Source of the DNA: Solirubrobacterales bacterium
Lineage (GTDB): Bacteria; Actinomycetota; Thermoleophilia; Solirubrobacterales; Solirubrobacteraceae
Reading direction: 5' to 3'
Assembly: GCA_019244395.1 (NCBI GenBank)
Contig: JAFASQ010000446.1
Location: 1 to 34,057, forward strand
Length of the DNA stretch: 34,057 bases
The notes beneath the pieces are model-generated. The model searched no databases. It was not told the DNA's origin and saw only the letters and a program-made list of their open reading frames with translations. Shown piece after piece: positions 9,358-18,811 of the stretch (positions are counted from its first letter, which is position 1; every line of letters begins with the position of its first letter). The position numbers were made by a program, and so were the translations under genes.

Positions 9358-9538
9358 GGCCTCAAGCGGTAAGAAGAAGACGACCTTTGCGAAGCTCGCT
9401 CGTGAGCAGAAGCTGCGCGAGCGCCGGCGGGACAAGCAGGCTAGGAAGGATGCCCGCAAGCGGGAGGCAGAGACTGCTCCGGCGCAGGCGCAGGACGCGC
9501 AGCCGGCGCCCGGGGGGGTCGGCAGTGCTGCCGAGTAA
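9358..9538 (+). CDS. Small highly charged protein, hypothetical
   Basis: MASSGKKKTTFAKLAREQKLRERRRDKQARKDARKREAE...; internal ATG after gaggaagga chosen over the track start at 9284. Stop overlaps the next ATG (TAATG). Confidence 0.7.
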
Positions 9539-10191
9539 TGCCTGCCGGGACTCTTGACCTGAGTCTCAAGCCGCGGCTGCGCGGCGTCCTCCATCAATGG
9601 GCCTTCGCGGTGTCGCTGGTCACGGGTCTCGGCTTGGTGCTCGAAGCGGCCTCCGTCCGCGCTCGGCTGGCGGTGGCGGTGTATGCGCTGAGCGTCTCCG
9701 CGCTGTTCGGGACCAGCGCGCTGTATCACCGCGTCGACTGGCGCACGCTGCGCGCTCGCCGCCGGATGCGTCGGTTCGATCACGCGATGATCTTCGCGTT
9801 GATCGCCGGTTCTTACACGCCACTCTCGCTGCTCGTGCTGCACGGCACGCTGGGCCTGGTCATCCTGATTGCGGTGTGGTCCGCGGCGCTCGCGGGCGCG
9901 GTGTTCAAGCTGGTCTGGATCGACGCCCCGGGTTGGCTCGGCGCGGCCACGTATATCTTGATCGGGTGGATCGCCGTCATCGCGACCCCCGAGCTCGTGC
10001 ACCGGCTCGGAGTCCCCGCGGTCGCGGCGCTGGCGCTGGGCGGCATCCTCTACAGTGCCGGCGGGGTGATCCACGCGCGCAGGCGACCCGACCCCGTGCC
10101 GAGCATATTCGGCTACCACGAGCTGTTCCACTCGCTGGTTATCGCCGCCGCGGGGCTGCAATATGCCGTCGTGGCCTTCTGGATCCTGTAG
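9538..10191 (+). CDS. Hemolysin III / PAQR-type membrane protein
   Basis: SALFGTSALYHRVDWRTLRARRRMRRFDHAMIFALIAGSYTPL plus HxxxH near the C-terminus (YHELFHSLV). Confidence 0.92.
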   Translation: MPAGTLDLSLKPRLRGVLHQWAFAVSLVTGLGLVLEAASVRARLAVAVYALSVSALFGTSALYHRVDWRTLRARRRMRRFDHAMIFALIAGSYTPLSLLVLHGTLGLVILIAVWSAALAGAVFKLVWIDAPGWLGAATYILIGWIAVIATPELVHRLGVPAVAALALGGILYSAGGVIHARRRPDPVPSIFGYHELFHSLVIAAAGLQYAVVAFWIL

Positions 10192-10206
10192 TCGCAGTTC
10201 CTGCGA
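10192..10206. terminator. Short hairpin abutting the HlyIII stop codon
   Basis: TCGCAG-ttc-CTGCGA, 6-bp stem between convergent genes. Confidence 0.35.
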
Positions 10207-10262
10207 TCCGAGCGGCTCCAGATGGCCCGCCCCGGGGGCAAGCACGGTGCGGATCGCGCAGC

Positions 10263-10520
10263 TCACCTGCTGGCCGGCGCAGGTCCGGGCCTGGTAGCAC
10301 CGGCTCTGAGCACGACCACGTGTTCGGGGTTGACGGCCAGGGCATCTCGTGTTTCAGACTCGGTGAACCACGCCAGCTGCATGATCGAACCGCGAGCCGC
10401 GTCGAGGATGATCCGTTCGACATGCTTGACGTCGCCCTCGACGCGGTACCGGTCTCCGGTCGCGACGATTATCTCCGTCGTGGAGGTCGCGGGCTGCGGC
10501 TGATCCTCGCTCGAGCTCAT
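10263..10520 (-). CDS. Conserved hypothetical small protein
   Basis: MSSSEDQPQPATSTTEIIVATGDRYRVEGDVKHVERIILDAARGSIMQLAWFTESETRDALAVNPEHVVVLR; protein-like composition, convergent with HlyIII. Confidence 0.65.
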   Translation of the reverse strand: MSSSEDQPQPATSTTEIIVATGDRYRVEGDVKHVERIILDAARGSIMQLAWFTESETRDALAVNPEHVVVLRAGATRPGPAPASR

Positions 10521-10833
10521 CAGGTCAGATTGGCGCGTCAGGGCCGGTCGTGCGCTGGGGCGTCGAGAGGCCGCACGCCCGCCCGTGCGTTCAGAATGCT
10601 GGAGGAGGCTATCGCCTCGAGCGCGCGGTTGGAGAACCGCCTTCCTGCGGATGTCGCGGTGCTACGGTGATGGGTGCGAGCGGCGTTGTCGCCCGTGAGG
10701 TTCTCCTAGCCGACGCAGCGAATCTCCTTCCAACATCCTCGCGCCGGCCAGGGAGGGAGATCAAATTGCCCGCCTACGTTGTCGAAGCGCCTGGGGCGTC
10801 CGTGTCGCTTAATCGGCCCCGCGAGGTGACTAG

Positions 10834-10998
10834 GTGAAGAGCGCACGGGAGAGAGCGGCGGAGCAGCGCGAGGCCAAGCTCGAACTGGTGCGTGAGCAGG
10901 TCGCGAGCGGTTCGCTGGTGATCCGCCAGATGACGCAGGAGGAGCGTCGGCGCTATCCGCGCCGCCCGGTCTCGCCCAAGCGTACTGGCGGGCGGTGA
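10834..10998 (+). CDS. Small basic hypothetical protein (54 aa), missing from the ORF track
   Basis: GTG start; MKSARERAAEQREAKLELVREQVASGSLVIRQMTQEERRRYPRRPVSPKRTGGR*; 3 bp before the next GTG start at 11002. Confidence 0.65.
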   Translation: MKSARERAAEQREAKLELVREQVASGSLVIRQMTQEERRRYPRRPVSPKRTGGR

Positions 10999-11001
10999 GC
11001 T

Positions 11002-11286
11002 GTGCGCGAGCTTGAGGGATTGATCGCGCGGATCCGCCAGGTTCGCGGCGGTGCCGAAGCGGCTGATCAACCGGCCGAGTCTCCTAGAGTCGATCTTAGG
11101 GAGGATCGCCTTCGGGCGCTCGAGTCGCGAGTCGCACAGCTCGAGCAGCTCGTGCAGGGGCTGCAGGACTCGGTGCATCGGGAGGCCTCGAGGCAGGCCA
11201 AGCGGATCGCGGAGCTCGAGACTCGGACGCAGCCGGCGGCTCTCGGCAAGGCCCTGAGCGAGGACGCTCGCGCTCGCGGACTGTAG
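11002..11286 (+). CDS. Coiled-coil hypothetical protein
   Basis: Heptad-like LRALESRVAQLEQLVQGLQDSVHREASRQAKRIAELE; tightly spaced with flanking small ORFs. Confidence 0.7.
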   Translation: MRELEGLIARIRQVRGGAEAADQPAESPRVDLREDRLRALESRVAQLEQLVQGLQDSVHREASRQAKRIAELETRTQPAALGKALSEDARARGL

Positions 11287-11292
11287 TCACGC

Positions 11293-11622
11293 GTGACCGC
11301 CTTCTTCATCCCCGGCGTTGTCGGCGACGCGCGCACCCTCGAGGACGCGTACGGCGAGATGCGCAGACGGATCGAGCTCGACCTGGGCCGTCTGCCGAGC
11401 GCTCGGCGAATCTTCCGGTTGTGGGCGCGCCGGGGGACGGTTGATTGCATAACGGAGGTCGGCGGCCGCGACCCACTGCGCGGCGGCGTCGTGATCGCGA
11501 TTTTCGATATGGGTCAACATCACCCGTTCGTGATCTGCCGGCAGGAAGAGCTCGGGAGCCGCGACGGTGTCCGGGAGATTCTGGGATGCCACGCCTACTC
11601 GGTGCTGGAATTCGACGCTTGA
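11293..11622 (+). CDS. Hypothetical protein
   Basis: GTG start 6 bp after previous stop; MTAFFIPGVVGDARTLEDAYGEMRRRIELDLGRLPSARRIFRLWARRGTVDCITEVGGRDPLRGGVVIAIFDMGQHHPFVICRQ... Confidence 0.75.
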   Translation: MTAFFIPGVVGDARTLEDAYGEMRRRIELDLGRLPSARRIFRLWARRGTVDCITEVGGRDPLRGGVVIAIFDMGQHHPFVICRQEELGSRDGVREILGCHAYSVLEFDA

Positions 11623-11836
11623 GCTCAAACCAGAACGAGCCACCGCCAGGCGCCGAGCAGCGCCGCGCGAGGAGCCTCTTCGGCCGAAAAGCTGAGGCCT
11701 GCTAGGTTGGTGTGAGCGATCGGCGTCGCCGGTCGCGAGGCAGCTTGCTTGGGTTTCCGCACGCAGCGGTTCGGGTCAGCCATCGCCTCCCCGAATCGTC
11801 CGCGGACCCGCTGGGCTGGGCCGCCAAGGAGCTTGT

Positions 11837-13051
11837 ATGTCAACAGAATCGTTCGCTGATCTCGGTGTCTCGCGCGCCGTCATCAGCTCACTCGCCGAAG
11901 CAGGGATCACCGAGCCGTTCGCGATCCAGCGCGCCGTGATCGGCGACGCGATCGCCGGCCGTGACGTGATCGCGAAGTCGCCGACCGGGTCGGGCAAGAC
12001 GCTCGCGTTCGCAATCCCGCTGGTCGAGCGAATGGCCGCCGAGGACCCGCGCCCGGGGGCACTCGTCCTCGCGCCGACCCGCGAGCTCGCCACCCAGATC
12101 GTCGACGACGTTCGCGAGATCGCGCATACGCGCGCCCTGCGGATCACGGCCGTCTACGGCGGGGTCGGCCTGGTCAAGCAGGCCAAGCACGCCGCCGCCT
12201 CGCACGTGCTGGTCGCCACCCCTGGGCGGCTCGAGGACCTGCTCGCGCGCGGCGCGTTCAGGTTGGACCGGATCCGGATGCTCGTGCTCGACGAGGCGGA
12301 TCGGATGCTCGACATGGGCTTTCGTCCGGCGATCGACCGGATCGTCGCCGCCTGCCCACGGGCCCGGCAGACGCTGTTCTTCTCCGCGACGCTCGACGGT
12401 GAAGCCGGACGAATCGCCAAGCGGTACGCGCATGATCCAGCGATCCACCAGCACGGTCCGGCAACCCGGCGCGCAAACGCGGAGATCGAGCACAGGTTCG
12501 TGCAGGTCGCGCACGAGCACCGCGTCGAGGCGCTCGTGCGCGAGCTCGGCCGCGATCGGGACCTCACGCTCGTCTTCGTTCGAACCAAGCACGGAGCCGA
12601 CCGGCTCGTCAAACGGCTCGCGGCCCACGGCGTCAAAGCGGTGGCGATGCACGGCGACAAATCACAGCGCCAGCGCGAGCAGGCCCTCGCCCGGTTCGAG
12701 GCCGGAGCGGTCGACACCCTAGTCGCGACCGATGTCGCAGCGCGCGGAATCGACGTGGACGGGATCTCGCACGTGATCAACTTCGACCCGCCCGCCGACG
12801 GCGAAACCTATGTCCACCGCGTTGGCCGCACCGGTCGCGCGGGTAGGACAGGCGTTGGGATCACCCTCCTCTCACCGGAACAGCACCACGACGTTACGAA
12901 GCTCGCCGACCACCTCGGCCTCGACCATGATCTCCGCGGCACGAGCGCCCGCCGCCCGACAGGGCATCCCTCACCCCACCCAGGCGCTGCGAACGGCCGC
13001 GCGTCGCGGCGTCGCCGACCAAGCCGGCGCCGCGCTCGGACTCGCGGCTGA
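11837..13051 (+). CDS. DEAD-box RNA helicase, RhlE-like
   Basis: SPTGSGKT, PTRELA, TPGR, DEAD, SAT, HRVGRTGRAGR motifs. Confidence 0.96.
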   Translation: MSTESFADLGVSRAVISSLAEAGITEPFAIQRAVIGDAIAGRDVIAKSPTGSGKTLAFAIPLVERMAAEDPRPGALVLAPTRELATQIVDDVREIAHTRALRITAVYGGVGLVKQAKHAAASHVLVATPGRLEDLLARGAFRLDRIRMLVLDEADRMLDMGFRPAIDRIVAACPRARQTLFFSATLDGEAGRIAKRYAHDPAIHQHGPATRRANAEIEHRFVQVAHEHRVEALVRELGRDRDLTLVFVRTKHGADRLVKRLAAHGVKAVAMHGDKSQRQREQALARFEAGAVDTLVATDVAARGIDVDGISHVINFDPPADGETYVHRVGRTGRAGRTGVGITLLSPEQHHDVTKLADHLGLDHDLRGTSARRPTGHPSPHPGAANGRASRRRRPSRRRARTRG

Positions 13052-13102
13052 TCCACAGGGCGCATCGGTGGCGTCACGAGAGACGGCCCCACCGCGGTCA
13101 CG

Positions 13103-14164
13103 ATGACCAAGGCCAAGAGCGAGTACGGCGCGACGAGTCAGTCGCACAATTGGCAGAGGCGCCATGTGCGGATGCTCGCCACGGGGATCCTCAGCGTCGC
13201 CTCGGTGGCCGTGCTCCTGTGGGTGGCACCACCGGCGCAGGTGATCAACTCGATCGGCGACATGAGCCTTCTCTGGCTGCTCGCCGCGGTCTCGCTCGAG
13301 GTCGGGTCATGCCTGAGTTATGTGGTTGTCTTCCGGCGCTTCTTCCCGGAGCCGCCGCGCCCAGTCAGTCGGCGGGTGGCGTGGATCGCGATGGGTGCCG
13401 GCGCCGTGCTACCGGGGGGAAACTTCTCTTCGGCGGCGACCACCGGCTGGCTGCTACGGGATCACGGCATCGGTCCGCGTCGGCTCGTCGAGCGCTGCGG
13501 CGCGCTGCTGTGCTTCCTCACGCTGTTCGGATTCGCCGTCAACGGCATGGCGGGAGCGCTCCTGCTCGTTGGCATCGGTCATGGCCCGCACGATCTCGCG
13601 CACTCGGGGATCCCAATCCTCGTCTCGCTCTTCGTCATCGGCTCGGCCGTGGCGGCCATGATCATCGGGCGCTGCTACCACGCGCGGGTCCCAGCGGCCG
13701 CTCGTTCGGTCACTGCGTCGCTTCAGCGTGCATGGGAATCGCTGTTGAACCCCCACTGGCGGATGCTCGGCGCGGCAGGTTTCCTCTGGCTGGACATGGC
13801 CGCGCTGTGGGCCGCGTGCCGCGCGACCGGTCATCCCATCGGTGTGCTGGCGCTCGCGCTGGCCTACTTCGTCGGCTACCTCGCGACGATGATCCCGATG
13901 CCAGCCGGCCTCGGCGTCCTCGATTCAGGCCTCGCCGGCGCGCTCGTCCTGTACGGGTTCTCGCCGGTCGCCTCGGTTGGGTCCGTGCTCGTCTACCACG
14001 CGATCTCCGTCTGGGTTCCCGGGCTCGGTGGCCTCGTCGCCTGGCTGCCAACCCGCGCCCGGCGCCGGCGAACGCCGCCGCGCCCGCGCGGTCCGGAGCC
14101 TAACTCTGCCGTCCTTGTGAGTTCCCAGTCGCGCTCGATCGCGCCCAGCGCCGGATCCCGCTGA
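13103..14164 (+). CDS. Flippase-like integral membrane protein (LPG synthase TM / UPF0104 family)
   Basis: Multiple TM helices; GAVLPGGNFSSAATTGWLLRDHG and IPMPAGLGVLDSGLAGALVLYGF motifs of the YbhN/MprF-like family. Confidence 0.85.
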   Translation: MTKAKSEYGATSQSHNWQRRHVRMLATGILSVASVAVLLWVAPPAQVINSIGDMSLLWLLAAVSLEVGSCLSYVVVFRRFFPEPPRPVSRRVAWIAMGAGAVLPGGNFSSAATTGWLLRDHGIGPRRLVERCGALLCFLTLFGFAVNGMAGALLLVGIGHGPHDLAHSGIPILVSLFVIGSAVAAMIIGRCYHARVPAAARSVTASLQRAWESLLNPHWRMLGAAGFLWLDMAALWAACRATGHPIGVLALALAYFVGYLATMIPMPAGLGVLDSGLAGALVLYGFSPVASVGSVLVYHAISVWVPGLGGLVAWLPTRARRRRTPPRPRGPEPNSAVLVSSQSRSIAPSAGSR

Positions 14165-14516
14165 GGAGGGCGCGGGTAAGCGGTTCGGGGTGGGTGAGCG
14201 GCATCATGTGGCCGGCGCCCTCGATCACCGTGTGCTGCGCCCGCGGCACCTGGCGCCGGACGAGGTCGCAGATCGCGTGGTCGACGGTTGCGCCACCCCA
14301 GGAGAACCCGACCAGGCACACACAGGCACCGACGTGCTCGGCCACGCCGTAGACCTGATCGGCGTAGTCGTGGAGGCTCCGGCGGCCGGGCACTCCCGGG
14401 CCGGTACCCTCGCGGTAGGCCTCGATCGCGACGAGCCGGTAGCCCGCCGGCCAGAGCGAGAAGACCTGCTTCCACTCACCTGCGCTGCCCACCCGATTGA
14501 CGCGACTGGAGCCGAT
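14100..14516 (-). pseudogene. Alpha/beta-hydrolase remnant with internal deletion
   Basis: GSAGEWKQVFSLWPAGYRLVAIEAYREG...VGFSWGGATVDHAI joins directly to CDLVRRQVPRAQHTVIEGAGHMMPLTHPEPLTRALL. Elbow and catalytic-His regions are present; the segment between them and the N-terminal HG strand are missing. Confidence 0.7.
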
Positions 14517-14558
14517 TACTTCCCGGCTATCCGCTCGCGGCGGGTGCTGATCCGCGAG

Positions 14559-15560
14559 TCAGGTCCGCGCGAGGTCCGCCGCGCCTACGATGCCGGCCTC
14601 CGGCCCGAGCTCGGCTATCCGCACGTCGGCTGTGGGGCGGTGCCCTCGCGCGGTCAGGTGCTTTCGGAAAGCCCGCACCGCTGGCTCGCGAAGCAGCTCG
14701 CCGGCTGCCGAGACGCCGCCGCCGATCACGAACACACCCGGATCGAGGATTGCCGCCAGCTGGGCGATGCCGCGCCCCAGCCAACGTCCGACCTCGTCGA
14801 AGCACTGCAATGCCGCGACATCTCCCGACTGCGCCGCCTCGGTCACGATCGGTCCGGTGATTCCCTCGGCCTTTCCCCCGGCAAGCCGTAGAAGCTCGCT
14901 GGCCAGGGCGGGCGAGGCGATCGCCTGCTCGTAGGCCTCCTGGACGAGCGCTCGGCCGCTGGCATACTGCTCCCAGCATCCCTGCAGGCCGCATCCGCAA
15001 CGGCGCCCGTCGGGGACGATGTTGAAGTGTCCAATTTCGGCTGCGACGCCGTAGCGCCCGCGAAGCAGGTGGCCGCCGACCACGATGCCGCCTCCGATGC
15101 CCGTGCCGACAGTGATGACCACGACGTTGTCCTCCCCGCGCCCAGCGCCGAAGCGGGCCTCGGCCCAGGCGGCCGCGTTGGCGTCGTTCTCCACTACCGC
15201 GGGCAATCCCAGGCGCTCCTCCATCGCCGCGCGCAGCGGCTCGTCGCGCCAGGCCAGGTTAGGGGCGAACATCACAGTGGACCGCGTGGCATCCACGAAC
15301 CCGGCGGCGCCCAAGCCGATTGCCGAGACCTCGTGCGAGGCGATCAGCTCACGAACCGCGTCGGCTATGACGTCGGCCGTTTTCGCCGGGTCATCTGCGG
15401 GCGTGTCGCGCCTGGTCAGGGCGAGGATCGCGCCGTGTTCGTCGACCACGCCAGCCGCGACCTTCGTGCCCCCGACGTCGACGCCGATCGTGAGCGTCAC
15501 CGGTTTGGAGGTGGCGGTCCCGGTTCCGACGGGCGCCCCGTGAGCGGCGGAACTGGTCAT
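14559..15560 (-). CDS. ROK family sugar kinase (glucokinase-like)
   Basis: GVDVGGTKVAAGVVDEHG, GTGIGGGIVVGG, CGCGLQGCWEQYASG (ROK zinc motif). Confidence 0.95.
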   Translation of the reverse strand: MTSSAAHGAPVGTGTATSKPVTLTIGVDVGGTKVAAGVVDEHGAILALTRRDTPADDPAKTADVIADAVRELIASHEVSAIGLGAAGFVDATRSTVMFAPNLAWRDEPLRAAMEERLGLPAVVENDANAAAWAEARFGAGRGEDNVVVITVGTGIGGGIVVGGHLLRGRYGVAAEIGHFNIVPDGRRCGCGLQGCWEQYASGRALVQEAYEQAIASPALASELLRLAGGKAEGITGPIVTEAAQSGDVAALQCFDEVGRWLGRGIAQLAAILDPGVFVIGGGVSAAGELLREPAVRAFRKHLTARGHRPTADVRIAELGPEAGIVGAADLART

Positions 15561-16351
15561 GATCCACCACGCGTCAACCTGCCTTCCGGCAGGCCGCGCA
15601 CGTCGACATCGTCAAGCGAAGTCACGACCAGATCCGCGTGGGCGGCCGATAGAGCGTCTGCGTCGTCGGCGCGGGCTATCCCCAGCGCGGCCATGTCGCC
15701 GGCCTTTGCTGCCTGGATTCCCGACACGGCGTCCTCGACGACAAAGCATTCGGCGGGCGGAACGCCAAGCTCGTGAGCTCCGGTCAGGAAGATCTCCGGA
15801 TGCGGCTTGCCTTGGGCGAAGTCGCGCCCGGAAAGATCGGCGTCGAAGAAGTCCAGCAGGCTGAGGCCGGGACGAAGGAAGCCGTAGTGCAGGCCCTCCT
15901 CCTGAGCAAAGGTATCGAGCCGGATCTGCGCGAGGAACAGGTCCGCGTTCTTGGATGAGGAGGCCGCCGCCACCGGCACACCGAGATCGCGGACCGCCAT
16001 GATGAAGCGCAGCGCGTCGGGATAGGCGTGGAACTCGCCGGCGTTGATGAGCTCGATGATCATCGATTGCTTGCGCTCGCCGTAGGTCACGGCGCGCTTT
16101 TGGGGATCGGGCACGTTGAAATGCTGCAGCGCCGCGAGCGCCCCCGCCATGCGCGGCTTGCCCGACATCACCTGCTGGTAGACCTGCGGCGTGAACGCCT
16201 CGGGGCTCCAGGTCGTCTGCCCGCGGATATCGCTCCAGTCTGACTCCATCAGCTCCCGCAAGGCGTCCCGCCACGCTCGTTCGTGCGGTGAGTCGACCAT
16301 CACCCCGTCGATGTCGAAGATGGCCCCGTGGAAGCCGTCCTGCGCCCTCAT
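15557..16351 (-). CDS. HAD-family beta-phosphoglucomutase-like protein
   Basis: GAIFDIDGVMVDSPHERAWRDALRELM...VAAASSSKNAD...GKPHPEIFL...CFVVEDAVSGIQAAKAGDM. ATG at 16351 overlaps the GH65 stop; its stop overlaps the ROK ATG. Confidence 0.92.
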   Translation of the reverse strand: MRAQDGFHGAIFDIDGVMVDSPHERAWRDALRELMESDWSDIRGQTTWSPEAFTPQVYQQVMSGKPRMAGALAALQHFNVPDPQKRAVTYGERKQSMIIELINAGEFHAYPDALRFIMAVRDLGVPVAAASSSKNADLFLAQIRLDTFAQEEGLHYGFLRPGLSLLDFFDADLSGRDFAQGKPHPEIFLTGAHELGVPPAECFVVEDAVSGIQAAKAGDMAALGIARADDADALSAAHADLVVTSLDDVDVRGLPEGRLTRGGS

Positions 16352-18807
16352 CGCTGTCCCTCCGGTTGGTTGTTGTGGTGCGGGATGCTCTCCTGCAGGG
16401 CGAACGCGTGGCGATCGCCCGGGCACAGCTCGATCACTTGGTCTCCGACCCCGACCCGGACTGGTCGGCTCAGCCCCTCGGCGTCGGCGCACACCGTCAG
16501 CTCCTGACCCTCGAGCGTTACGCGAAGCGGCGTGCCCCGGAACTGCATCGAGAAGTCGAGCCCGTCGAGCCGGTCGCGCAGCCGGGGCTCGAAGTACAGG
16601 ACGTCGTCGCGGATGGAGCTGCCCGCATAGCCTCGCTGGATCAGGTCAAGCGTCCCCGACATGACCCCCATATGGATTCCCTCCTTGGTCGTGCCGCCCT
16701 GCACGTCTCCCACGTCGCTCTCGAGCGCGACGAGGAACCGCTCCCATGAGCTCTCCGGATCGATCGACGCGAGCACGCCGGCGTGCGCGATGAAGCTCAG
16801 CGTGGAGCCGTGTGACGTCCGTTCGTCGTAATAGTCAATCGTCTTGCGCGCGGTCTCGGGCGTGTACTCGTAGCCCATCCGCTCGAACAGTTCACGCAGC
16901 TCGTCATGGGAGAACAAGAAGAACAGCAGAACCGTGTCGGCCTGTTTGGCCAGCTTGTAGCGATCAGGATCGTCGTCCTCGGCCCTCAGGATCCGGTCGA
17001 GACGCTGGATGTTTCCGTACCGCTCGCGGTAGGCGTCCCAGTCGAGCTCCTCCAGGTTCTCGTACCCCTCGAACTGGCTGATGATGCCGTCGTCGTGGAA
17101 GGGCACGTACATCTTGCGACTCATCTGCTCCCAGGTGCGGATCTCCTCGTCGGTGAGCCCGAGGCGATCGCGCAGCGCCTGGGCGCGACTGTCGGGTAGG
17201 AGGTCGAAGACCTTGAGGACGGTTTCGCAGATCCACGCCACCATGACGTTCGTGTAGGCGTTGTTGTCCAGGCCTCCCCGCTCAGCCCCCGGGTATTTCT
17301 CGTGGAACTCGTCGGGGCCCATCACGCCGTGGATCTCGTAGCGGTCGCGCTCGGAGTTGTAGTGCGCGATCGAAGCCCAGAAGCGCGCGATCTCGAGCAT
17401 CATCTCGGCACCGTGCTCGCGCAGGAACTCGAGATCGTCGGTGGCCTTGTAGTAGTGCCAGACGTTGTAGAAGATCGCGGCGTTGACGTGGCGCTGGTTG
17501 TGGCTGAGGTCGGGCTCCCAGCGGCCGGACAGCGGGTTCAGATGGACGACCTGAGTCTCCTCTCGGCCGTCGCTGCCGCTCTGCCATGGGAACATCGCTC
17601 CCCGGTAACCGGCTTCGCGCGCCGCTGCTCGAGCCTCACCCAGCCGGCGATACCGGTACGTGATCAGTTGCCGGGTGATCTCGGGCAGCCGGAAGTTCAA
17701 GAACGGGTAGACGAACAGTTCATCCCAGAACACGTGCCCGCGGTACGCCTCGCCATTGAGGCCGCGGGCCGGAACGCCGACGTCGCGGCCGGCCGTGTGG
17801 GGCGAGCAGACCTGGAGCACGTGGGAGATGTGCAACCGCAGCAGCAATTGCACGCGCGGCTCGCGCGGGAGCTTGACATCGCACCGGCGCCACAGCTCGG
17901 CCCAGGCTGAGGCGTGCCGCGCGTAGGCATCCGCGAAGTCCGGATAGCGCCCGACCGACTTGCCGGCGTTGCCGAGCGGCTCGTTGATCGCCCGGTCGCG
18001 CGACGTGTAGAAGGCGACCAGCTTCTCGACGCGAACCGGCTTGCCCTCCTGCACATCGAAGGCCAGGACCTGCTGGATGTAGTCCTCCATCTGGTACAGG
18101 CTGCGCTCGGCCTCGATCGCCTCATCACCGTCGAACACCCTGGTGCGTGCCGCCTCCGCGACGTAGATCGTCGATTGTCGGGTGCGCACCTTCACCGCGA
18201 TGATCTCGGGGCCGAACGTCCGGGGAGAGACGGGATCGAGGTGGCGGCCCTCCAGCTCGCTGTACCGGGCCACGTTGCCGTTGGTCACCCGCCCGTCCAG
18301 CGCGGAGATCACCTCCACCCGCCCGGACCAGTTCTCCGGCGTGAGCGTCCATTCGATCGCCGCTTGGTGATGGTGCGCCATCCCCACGAACCGGCGGCTG
18401 GAAAGCGTCGTCTCCCGGCCGGCCCGGTCGCGGAAGCGCAACTCCCGAGCGAGTGTGGCGGTGTGGATGTCCAGCTCGTGGCGGTAGGAGAGCAGCTCGA
18501 CGTTGGTCAGCCTTATCGCCTCCTCCCCCTCGATGCGCAGCTTGAGGACCAGCCAGTTCGGGAGGTTCACGAGGTCCTCGTTGAGAATCGGCCGCCCGCC
18601 CAGAATCGTCGTCTCCCGGTTGTAGAGCCCGCCCACGTAGGTCCCCGGGTAATGCGCGTCGTCGGCGTCCTCCCACTCGCACGCGCCGCGGGTGCAGAAG
18701 TAGCCGTTGCCCGTCGAGGTGAGCGCCTCCCGGAGTCCCTCCTGCTCGGGGTCGAACTCGTCGTAGGCGAGAGTGAATTCAGGCGCGGAGGTCTCTTTCA
18801 GCGTCAT
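16348..18807 (-). CDS. Glycoside hydrolase family 65 protein (disaccharide phosphorylase or hydrolase)
   Basis: HVFWDELFVYPFLNFRLPEITRQLITYRYRRLGEARAAAREAGYRGAMFPWQSGSDG, HGVMGPDEFHEKYPG, DVQGGTTKEGIHMGVMSGTLDLIQRGY. Confidence 0.94.
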   Translation of the reverse strand: MTLKETSAPEFTLAYDEFDPEQEGLREALTSTGNGYFCTRGACEWEDADDAHYPGTYVGGLYNRETTILGGRPILNEDLVNLPNWLVLKLRIEGEEAIRLTNVELLSYRHELDIHTATLARELRFRDRAGRETTLSSRRFVGMAHHHQAAIEWTLTPENWSGRVEVISALDGRVTNGNVARYSELEGRHLDPVSPRTFGPEIIAVKVRTRQSTIYVAEAARTRVFDGDEAIEAERSLYQMEDYIQQVLAFDVQEGKPVRVEKLVAFYTSRDRAINEPLGNAGKSVGRYPDFADAYARHASAWAELWRRCDVKLPREPRVQLLLRLHISHVLQVCSPHTAGRDVGVPARGLNGEAYRGHVFWDELFVYPFLNFRLPEITRQLITYRYRRLGEARAAAREAGYRGAMFPWQSGSDGREETQVVHLNPLSGRWEPDLSHNQRHVNAAIFYNVWHYYKATDDLEFLREHGAEMMLEIARFWASIAHYNSERDRYEIHGVMGPDEFHEKYPGAERGGLDNNAYTNVMVAWICETVLKVFDLLPDSRAQALRDRLGLTDEEIRTWEQMSRKMYVPFHDDGIISQFEGYENLEELDWDAYRERYGNIQRLDRILRAEDDDPDRYKLAKQADTVLLFFLFSHDELRELFERMGYEYTPETARKTIDYYDERTSHGSTLSFIAHAGVLASIDPESSWERFLVALESDVGDVQGGTTKEGIHMGVMSGTLDLIQRGYAGSSIRDDVLYFEPRLRDRLDGLDFSMQFRGTPLRVTLEGQELTVCADAEGLSRPVRVGVGDQVIELCPGDRHAFALQESIPHHNNQPEGQR

Positions 18808-18811
18808 GGCG

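Noticed and set aside
11679-11688. TTCGGCCGAA palindrome upstream of the DEAD-box helicase
   Set aside because: Short and common in high-GC DNA; no extended stem or T-tract.
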